A DNA stretch of 64,000 nucleotides, from contig NZ_VFPT01000001.1 in NCBI RefSeq assembly GCF_006716865.1, positions 3,219,001 to 3,283,000 of the forward strand, written 5' to 3'. Positions within the stretch are counted from its first letter, which is position 1; each line of letters begins with the position of its first letter. Below are positions 58,575-64,000 of this stretch, piece by piece. A program made the translations under genes and the position numbers. This stretch comes from Roseinatronobacter monicus. GTDB lineage: Bacteria; Pseudomonadota; Alphaproteobacteria; Rhodobacterales; Rhodobacteraceae. The notes beneath the pieces are model-generated. The model worked only from the letters and a program-made list of their open reading frames with translations. It made no database searches and was not told the DNA's origin.

Positions 58575-58659
58575 GGGCGATCTGCGCACCCCAGCGCCGG
58601 GGCGCAGGGTGGGTGGGTGGGGCGCTCCGGTGCTGGGGTGCGCAGATCGCCCCTTTTTT
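58575..58659. terminator. Large hairpin between nadC and the DUF1007 gene
   Basis: GGGCGATCTGCGCACCCCAGCGCCGG (58575-58600, 25 of 26 bases) pairs with 58627-58652; the loop is ~26 G/T-rich bases. On the plus strand it is followed by TTTTTT (58654-58659). On the minus strand it comes directly after the nadC stop but is not followed by T. It is probably a 3' end for the nadABC mRNA or a bidirectional barrier. The arm length exceeds ordinary terminators. Confidence 0.65.
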
Positions 58660-59507
58660 CAGAAATCTAGACCCAGATCCAGAACCGGGGCCGAATGCGT
58701 CAATGCGCCCACCGAGATGAAATCCACCCCTGTCGCCGCCACTTCGGCAATCCGCTCCAACCGCATGGTGCCCGACGCTTCTAATACCAGCCGTCCGTCC
58801 ACCCGCAGCACCGCAGCGGCCAGATTGGGCGTGCTCATATTGTCCAGCAAGACCACGTCCGCGCCGCCTGTGGCCAGCACCTCATCCAGTTGCGCCAGTG
58901 TGTCCACCTCTATCTCGATGCGCCGCATATGGCTGGCGTTCGCGCGTGCGGCGCGCAAAGCAGGCGCAATCCCGCCTGCTGCTGCAACATGATTGTCCTT
59001 GATCAGGATCGCATCCGACAGCCCGAAGCGGTGTGCAGCGCCCCCCCCATGCAAGACCGCTTGTTTCTCGACCAGTCGCAGCCCCGGTGTGGTCTTGCGG
59101 GTGCAGGTCACACGCGCCGAAGTGCCCGCTGTCCGCGCCGCGAATGCAGCCGTCAGCGTGGCAATCCCCGACAGGCGGCCTGCAAAATTCAGCGCCACGC
59201 GTTCCGCCGACAAGATAGAGGCCGCTGCGCCCTCAATCGTCATCACTGTGTCGCCTGCGACAACCGCGCTGCCATCGGGGCGGTGCACTGTGACTGTCAG
59301 CGACGGGTCCACCAGCCGGAACGCGATTTGCGCCAGTTGCATGCCAGAGATCACGCCGTCCTGCCGCGCATTCAACGCCGCGCTGTAGCGCAGCCCCGCC
59401 GGAATGACACAAGCCGAGGTCACATCCCCCGACGGTCCCAGGTCCTCAATCAAGGCCGCGCGCACCAAGGGCTCGATCAGCAATTCGGGCAGGGGGGGAT
59501 GGGTCAT
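58659..59507 (-). CDS. nadC: Nicotinate-nucleotide pyrophosphorylase (quinolinate phosphoribosyltransferase)
   Basis: A 282-residue enzyme that converts quinolinate and PRPP to nicotinate mononucleotide. Landmarks: EDLGPSGDVTSACVIPAG (N-terminal), LNFAGRLSGIATLTAAF, RVTCTRKTTPGLRLVEKQAVLHGGG (two blocks; the Arg and Lys line the phosphate site), and LSDAILIKDNHVAAAGG. VLLDNMSTPNLAAAV and EASGTMRLERI follow. It is the last gene of nadA-nadB-nadC and overlaps nadB by 4 bases. Confidence 0.94.
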   Translation of the reverse strand: MTHPPLPELLIEPLVRAALIEDLGPSGDVTSACVIPAGLRYSAALNARQDGVISGMQLAQIAFRLVDPSLTVTVHRPDGSAVVAGDTVMTIEGAAASILSAERVALNFAGRLSGIATLTAAFAARTAGTSARVTCTRKTTPGLRLVEKQAVLHGGGAAHRFGLSDAILIKDNHVAAAGGIAPALRAARANASHMRRIEIEVDTLAQLDEVLATGGADVVLLDNMSTPNLAAAVLRVDGRLVLEASGTMRLERIAEVAATGVDFISVGALTHSAPVLDLGLDF

Positions 59508-61066
59508 GTCAATTCCTTGCTGGCAGTGTCACGCAGATGCAAAGCGTCGGCCCATGTCAGATGCGAGCGCTGCGCTTTCTCCGGGTTTGCATCCGGGTGG
59601 TCATCGCGCCAATGCGCGCCCCGGCTTTCGGTGCGCAACAGCGCCGCCGCTGCGATCAGCGTGGCGGTCGCGCACATATTCTGAAAATCGCGGCAGTCCG
59701 GTTGTGCCTGCTCCAGTGCCGCGATGCGGGTCAACGCCTGTTGCAGCCCTGCCTCTGTGCGGCGCACGCCCACCAGATCGGTCATAAGGTGGCGCAACTC
59801 CATCACCGATCCCGCCTCTACCGGCACGCCCCCCGGCGAGAAGGGCAGCGCGAGCGGCCCGGCGGGGGGGGCAGACGGGGGCAATTCGGCGCGCATATCT
59901 TCAGCTGCGCGGCGCGCAAAAACCAGCGCCTCCAACACCCCGTTGGACGCAAGGCGGTTGGCGCCGTGCAACCCGGTCGAGGCCGCCTCGCCGCAGACCC
60001 AAAGCCCCGACAGCGAAGCGCGCCCGCGCGCATCGGTCGCCACACCGCCCATATGGTAATGTGCCGCCGCGGCCACCGGGATTCGCTGCGCTACGGGGTC
60101 CAGCCCCGCCTTGCGGCAGGCCTCTGTCACGGCGGGATAGCGCGTGTGGATCGCCGCGCCAATCGCCCTGCGCGTGTCCAGTTGGGGCCGCTTGCCGGCC
60201 TGTGTCTGGGCAAAGACCGCGCGCGCAACAATGTCACGCGGTGCAAGCTCCGCCAGATCATGCGCTGCCGCCATGAAATAATCGCCGTCGGAATTGACCA
60301 GCCGCGCCCCTTCGCCGCGCAGCGCTTCGGTTGCCAGGGGTGCGGGGTCCAGCCCCAGATTCATTGCGGTGGGGTGGAACTGGATGAACTCCATATCCGC
60401 CATTGCCGCGCCCGCGCGTGCCGCCAGCCCCATTACCTGCCCACGAATGCGCGGGGGGTTCGTTGTCAGCGCATATAACCCGCCAGAGCCGCCGCCCGCC
60501 AGCAACACCGCAGGCGCTTGAAGTGTCACGGGTTTCGAGATGGCCTCGCCGTCCAGTTGCGCCAGCACGATTCCGGTGACGCGCCCCTGTTCCACGACAA
60601 GGTTTTGGGCCACGACACGTTCCATCACCTGCACCGAGGGGGTCGCGCGGACTGCGGCAATCAGCGTTTCCATGATCTTGCGGCCCGCCTGATCGCCCTT
60701 AACCCGCACCACGCGTGCGGTTGAATGCGCGGCTTCGTGGTTGAGGATGTAATTGCCCGCCATATCGCGGTCAAATGGCGTGCCATGCTGGGTCAGGTCA
60801 AGGATATGGTCGCGTGCGGCCTGTGTGACCAATGCAGCGATATGCGCGTCAACGGTCCCCGCGCCCGCAGCGATGGTGTCGCTGGCATGGGCTGCAGGTG
60901 TGTCGCCTTGTGCCATCGCGGCGGCAATCCCGCCTTGCGCCCATGCGGAAGAGGCACCCTCGCCCAATGTCTCGGGCGAGATGACAAGCACCGGGATCGG
61001 GGCCAGCGCCAGCGCGGCATAAAGCCCGCCCAGACCTGCCCCAACGATCACCACGCGATCCGTCAT
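59504..61066 (-). CDS. nadB: L-aspartate oxidase
   Basis: A 520-residue FAD enzyme that oxidises L-aspartate to iminoaspartate, the substrate of NadA. The dinucleotide fold is VVIVGAGLGGLYAALAL at the N-terminus; ASSAWAQGGIAAAM is the family active-site block, and EFIQFHPTAM and GCEAAxTGLHG-like CGEAASTGLHGANRLASN are in the second half. The ATG 61066 (MTDRVVIV) was chosen over a GTG two codons earlier. It follows nadA by 9 bases and overlaps nadC by 4. Confidence 0.93.
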   Translation of the reverse strand: MTDRVVIVGAGLGGLYAALALAPIPVLVISPETLGEGASSAWAQGGIAAAMAQGDTPAAHASDTIAAGAGTVDAHIAALVTQAARDHILDLTQHGTPFDRDMAGNYILNHEAAHSTARVVRVKGDQAGRKIMETLIAAVRATPSVQVMERVVAQNLVVEQGRVTGIVLAQLDGEAISKPVTLQAPAVLLAGGGSGGLYALTTNPPRIRGQVMGLAARAGAAMADMEFIQFHPTAMNLGLDPAPLATEALRGEGARLVNSDGDYFMAAAHDLAELAPRDIVARAVFAQTQAGKRPQLDTRRAIGAAIHTRYPAVTEACRKAGLDPVAQRIPVAAAAHYHMGGVATDARGRASLSGLWVCGEAASTGLHGANRLASNGVLEALVFARRAAEDMRAELPPSAPPAGPLALPFSPGGVPVEAGSVMELRHLMTDLVGVRRTEAGLQQALTRIAALEQAQPDCRDFQNMCATATLIAAAALLRTESRGAHWRDDHPDANPEKAQRSHLTWADALHLRDTASKELT

Positions 61067-61075
61067 GATCACGGA

Positions 61076-62125
61076 TCAGGTGCTCGCTGCCGAAAGGTCA
61101 ATCATGCGCTGCACGGCCAGACGCGCCTTGTCGGCAATGTCGGGTGCCACTTCTACTTGCGTGGTCATCGTGTGCAGGGACCACAACACTTTCTCTAAGG
61201 TGATCTTCTTCATATACGGGCACATATTGCACGGCCCGATAAATTCGACATCTGGATGCGCGTCAGAGATGTTCGACGCCATAGAACATTCTGTCACCAG
61301 CATCGCGCGCTCTGGCCGCTCGGCGCTTACATAGTCCAGAATACCTTTGGTCGAGCCGGAGAAGTCGGCCTCGGCCACCACATCGGGGGGGCATTCGGGA
61401 TGCGCGATAATGCGCGTGCCGGGGTTCCAGTCGCGGAAATCGCGGATATCCTGCGCGGTGTATTGTTCATGCACGATGCATGACCCATCCCACCAGACAA
61501 TGCGCTTTTCGGGCACCAGTGCGGCCACATTCTGCGCCAGATACTTGTCGGGCGTCATGATGATCGTATCGGCATCCAGCGCGCGAATGATCTGGACAGC
61601 GTTGGACGAGGTGCAGCAGATGTCGGATGCGGCCTTCACCTCGGCGGTGGTGTTCACATAAGACACAACCGGCGCGCCGGGATATTTTGCGCGCATCTCG
61701 GCCACGCCTGTCGCGGTGATGCTTTCGGCCAGTGAACAGCCTGCCGCCATGTCCGGCATCAGCACGATCTTGGCGGGATTCAGGATTTTGGATGTCTCGG
61801 CCATGAAATGCACACCGCATTGCACGATCACATCCGCGCTTGTGCGCGTTGCCTCTACCGCCAATTGCAGCGAATCGCCCACCACATCGGCAATGCCGTG
61901 ATAGATTTCAGGCGTCATGTAGTTATGCGCCAGAATGGTGGCGTTGCATTCGCGCTTCAGAGCGTTGATCGCGGCAACATAAGGCGCGTGAATGGCCCAA
62001 TCGACAGGCGAGACAACGCGCGACATGCGGGCGTATTCTGCCGACATCTGCGCTGCCATATCCGGATTTGGGGCAAGGTCATAAACTGTCTTCAAGTCCT
62101 GACGGATGGCGGGCATATCCAGCAT
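61076..62125 (-). CDS. nadA: Quinolinate synthase NadA
   Basis: A 349-residue [4Fe-4S] enzyme that condenses iminoaspartate with dihydroxyacetone phosphate to quinolinate. Cluster cysteines are in VIVQCGVHFMAETSK, HPECPPDVV and NMCPYMKKITLEKV, positioned as in known NadA. LAHNYMTPEIYHGIADVVGDSLQLA is the substrate block (in two parts). The start at 62125 (MLDMPAIRQ) has GGAG 7 bases upstream and gives the usual length; two earlier ATGs (62179 and 62209) lack an RBS. It heads nadABC. Confidence 0.92.
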   Translation of the reverse strand: MLDMPAIRQDLKTVYDLAPNPDMAAQMSAEYARMSRVVSPVDWAIHAPYVAAINALKRECNATILAHNYMTPEIYHGIADVVGDSLQLAVEATRTSADVIVQCGVHFMAETSKILNPAKIVLMPDMAAGCSLAESITATGVAEMRAKYPGAPVVSYVNTTAEVKAASDICCTSSNAVQIIRALDADTIIMTPDKYLAQNVAALVPEKRIVWWDGSCIVHEQYTAQDIRDFRDWNPGTRIIAHPECPPDVVAEADFSGSTKGILDYVSAERPERAMLVTECSMASNISDAHPDVEFIGPCNMCPYMKKITLEKVLWSLHTMTTQVEVAPDIADKARLAVQRMIDLSAAST

Positions 62126-62432
62126 GGCAAGGCTCCGATCACTTTCAGCGTCCCAGTCGGGCGGGCTGTATTTGGGCATCACTGACGGGAGATCAAGGAA
62201 TACCTGCATTTGCAGGCAGAAAATGGACAAGGCGCACTGGACCCGTTTTCGCAGATACACCGGTTCGCAAGGCAGATAATCCCTTCGCGCGCTCATGTCC
62301 AGCAACACAAGGGCGGTCAAGATGTCGCTTTGCACCCCAGAGCGCCGCAAACTGGCCAGTCGGCGGCAAAGTCAGGCGGTAACAAGCAGCATCGAACCTG
62401 CCATCGCGCAGGGCAAGAAGGAGTGTCCAATC
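62126..62432. other. Divergent intergenic region nadA / MttB-family gene
   Basis: A 307-base stretch with promoters for both directions expected. I could find no clear -35/-10 pair. The one clear structure is the dyad at 62344-62367. There is no riboswitch pattern and no fifth copy of the dispersed element here. Confidence 0.6.
62344..62367. promoter_or_regulatory. 24-bp palindrome upstream of the MttB-family gene, possible operator
   Basis: GCCGC-aa-ACTGGCCAGT-cg-GCGGC: a perfect 10-bp palindrome (ACTGGCCAGT) inside an outer 5-bp GCCGC/GCGGC dyad. It lies 66 bases before the ATG of the second MttB-family gene. It could be a regulator site or a transcript hairpin. Confidence 0.45.
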
Positions 62433-64000
62433 ATGGCGGAACCAGCAACCGAGATGGCCCAGACAGCAGGTGTGCGGCGCGGGCGCGCATCCGGTGGCGG
62501 TGCGGCACGACGCGCCGCGCGCACAGCGGTCAGCATTGAAACCGCGCGCTATATCGAGCGCAACATCCCCAATCTGGACGTGCTGAACGAAGAAGCACTT
62601 GCCATCATCGAGGCAAATGCAGAAACCGTGCTGGCCGAAATCGGGGTGAGTTTCGTGGACAACCCCGAAGCCCTTGACCGCTGGCGTGCGGCAGGTGCCG
62701 AAGTCACCGGCGAGCGTGTGCGCATTCCGCGCGGGTTGGCGCGCCAGCTTTGCGCCACCGCCCCCGCCAGCTTTACCCAGCACGCCCGCAATCCGGCCCG
62801 CAATGTCGAGATTGGCGGGCGCAATCTGGTGCTGGCCCCGGTCTACGGCCCCCCTTTCGTGCGCGATGCAGCGGGCGGGCGGCGCTATGCCACGATGGAA
62901 GATTTCCGCAATTTCGTGAAGCTGGGCTATATGTCGAAATGGGTGCACCATTCGGGCGGCACTGTGTGCGAGCCGACAGATGTGGCCGTGAACAAACGCC
63001 ATCTGGATATGATTCAGGCGCATATGCTGTATTCGGACAAGCCCTTTATGGGGTCGGTCACGGAACCTGTGCGCGCGGCCGATTCGGTCGAGATGGCCAA
63101 AATCCTGTTCGGGTCAGACTTTGTTGACCAGAACACGGTCATGACCTCGCTTATCAACATCAACTCGCCGCTGACATTCGATTCAGTGATGATCGGTGCG
63201 CTGGAGATCTATGCGAAGGCAAACCAGGCCTGCATCATTTCGCCCTTTATCGTGGGCGGTGCGATGGCGCCCACCACAGTGGCCGGCACGCTGACGCAAG
63301 TGCTGGCCGAAGTGCTGGCCGGTGTGGCCTATGCCCAATTGGTGCGCCCCGGCGCGCCGGTCATTATGGGCGCATTTGTCACGTCAATCGACATGAACAG
63401 CGGTGCGCCCACTTTCGGCACGCCAGAGGCGTCACTGATCACCTATGGTGCGGGGCAACTGGCGCGGCGATTGAAGCTGCCCTACCGGTCTGGCGGGTCG
63501 TTTTGCGGCTCGAAATTGCCCGATGCGCAGGCGGGATATGAAACCGCCAACAGCCTGAACATGGCGCTTCTGTCTGGCGTCAATTTCATGCTCCACGCTT
63601 GCGGCTGGCTGGAAGGGGGGCTGGTGTCGTCCTACGAGAAGTTCGTGATGGATGCCGACCAGTTGGGCGCGCTGCACCATATGGCGCGCGGGGTCGATAT
63701 GTCGGAAAACGGGCAGGCGATGGATGCCTTGCGCGAAGTTGGTCCCGGCGGGCATTTTCTTGGCTGCCAGCACACGCAGGACAATTTCAAGGATGCCTTC
63801 TGGCGGTCTGACCTGCTGGATTATAAACCGTTCGAGACATGGGACGAAGATGGCGCGCGCGACACGCAGGCGCTTGCCAGCGTTCGGGTTGCCAAGCTGC
63901 TGGGCGATTACCAGCAACCGATGCTGGACCCCAGCATTTCCGAAGCGCTGCAAACCTATATCGACCAGCGCAAGGCGTCAGAACCGGACGCGTTTGGATA
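62433..64000 (+). CDS. Trimethylamine methyltransferase family protein, second copy (3' end outside the window)
   Basis: An open frame of 522 codons that runs to the window edge, so only a few residues at most are likely missing. It is an MttB-superfamily member with no in-frame TAG. Landmarks: VSFVDNPEALDRWRAAGAE, NLVLAPVYGPPFVRDA, KWVHHSGGTVCEP, VIMGAFVTSIDMNSGAP, FGTPEASLITYGAGQLARR (two blocks), and FMLHACGWLEGGLVSSYEK, parallel to the first copy's NLIYHAAGWLEGG. An Arg/Ala/Gly-rich N-terminal leader (about 30 residues) precedes the conserved part, as in the first copy. It is divergent from nadA. Substrate and corrinoid partner are unknown. Confidence 0.87.
   Translation, partial: MAEPATEMAQTAGVRRGRASGGGAARRAARTAVSIETARYIERNIPNLDVLNEEALAIIEANAETVLAEIGVSFVDNPEALDRWRAAGAEVTGERVRIPRGLARQLCATAPASFTQHARNPARNVEIGGRNLVLAPVYGPPFVRDAAGGRRYATMEDFRNFVKLGYMSKWVHHSGGTVCEPTDVAVNKRHLDMIQAHMLYSDKPFMGSVTEPVRAADSVEMAKILFGSDFVDQNTVMTSLININSPLTFDSVMIGALEIYAKANQACIISPFIVGGAMAPTTVAGTLTQVLAEVLAGVAYAQLVRPGAPVIMGAFVTSIDMNSGAPTFGTPEASLITYGAGQLARRLKLPYRSGGSFCGSKLPDAQAGYETANSLNMALLSGVNFMLHACGWLEGGLVSSYEKFVMDADQLGALHHMARGVDMSENGQAMDALREVGPGGHFLGCQHTQDNFKDAFWRSDLLDYKPFETWDEDGARDTQALASVRVAKLLGDYQQPMLDPSISEALQTYIDQRKASEPDAFG

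Noticed and set aside
1..64000. CRISPR array
   Set aside because: No regularly spaced short direct repeats or cas genes were seen; the only multi-copy family is the palindromic element, which is dispersed.

Overview
The window looks like a chromosomal segment of a heterotrophic alphaproteobacterium of the Rhodobacterales (Rhodobacteraceae/Roseobacteraceae). The basis is high GC, a sulfite-dehydrogenase-type soeABC set, the FDH3-type formate dehydrogenase cluster with its DUF3305/DUF3306 helpers, an aglEFGAK alpha-glucoside operon, a non-pyrrolysine MttB-like protein next to a GcvT-fused dehydrogenase, and nadABC. Genus and species cannot be fixed from the sequence alone.

Layout. 1-3.4 kb: 3' part of soeA, then soeB and soeC (membrane-bound sulfite oxidation). 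3.4-8 kb: a YidB-like protein, the cobamide aminotransferase-fold decarboxylase CobD/CobC, and a ligase-associated exonuclease/ATP-dependent DNA ligase pair. 8.3-22 kb: formate oxidation: a polyferredoxin divergent from a biotin/lipoate-ligase-like protein, four small helper genes, a TorD chaperone, a small Tat-signal protein, fdhA-fdhB-fdhC and a clear terminator; then an Mrp/ApbC Fe-S carrier, a 51-residue membrane peptide and an unusual beta-propeller/cytochrome c fusion. 22.3-23.7 kb: recO and a Pr6Pr membrane protein. 23.7-33.7 kb: sugar utilisation, with glk-bgl-LacI regulator on the minus strand, divergent from aglE-F-G-A-K. 33.7-35.6 kb: RhlE-type helicase and tRNA-Leu(CAA). 35.6-43.5 kb: GlxA-type regulator, GcvT-fused FAD dehydrogenase, MttB-family protein, nitrilase-family hydrolase and cobQ. 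43.8-47.3 kb: an RsbW-like/STAS pair, a thiolase, free-Met-sulfoxide reductase and an alpha/beta hydrolase. 47.4-51.9 kb: a complete Liv-type ABC importer. 51.9-54.6 kb: two insertion sequences side by side. 54.7-58.5 kb: EamA and MATE exporters, a NicO-type metal permease and a DUF1007 protein. 58.7-62.1 kb: nadA-nadB-nadC. 62.4 kb to the end: a second MttB-family gene, cut by the window edge.

The genes fit a versatile aerobic lifestyle that draws electrons from sulfite and formate, carbon from alpha- and beta-glucosides, and methyl groups/nitrogen from methylated amines or betaines. Corrinoid-related functions recur (CobD/CobC, CobQ, a possible Co/Ni permease, two MttB-family proteins), but no corrinoid protein and no cobalamin riboswitch was seen.

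The most unusual non-coding feature is a family of four about 180-195 bp dispersed elements (5.0, 8.1, 22.0 and 40.9 kb). Each has GC-rich inverted arms that could fold into one long hairpin, and each lies between genes; no coding function is apparent. Also notable are a textbook frameshift cassette in the IS630 transposase, a G6-tract frameshift in the adjacent IS4 transposase, and a 25 bp motif shared between the soe operon and the edge of the IS region.
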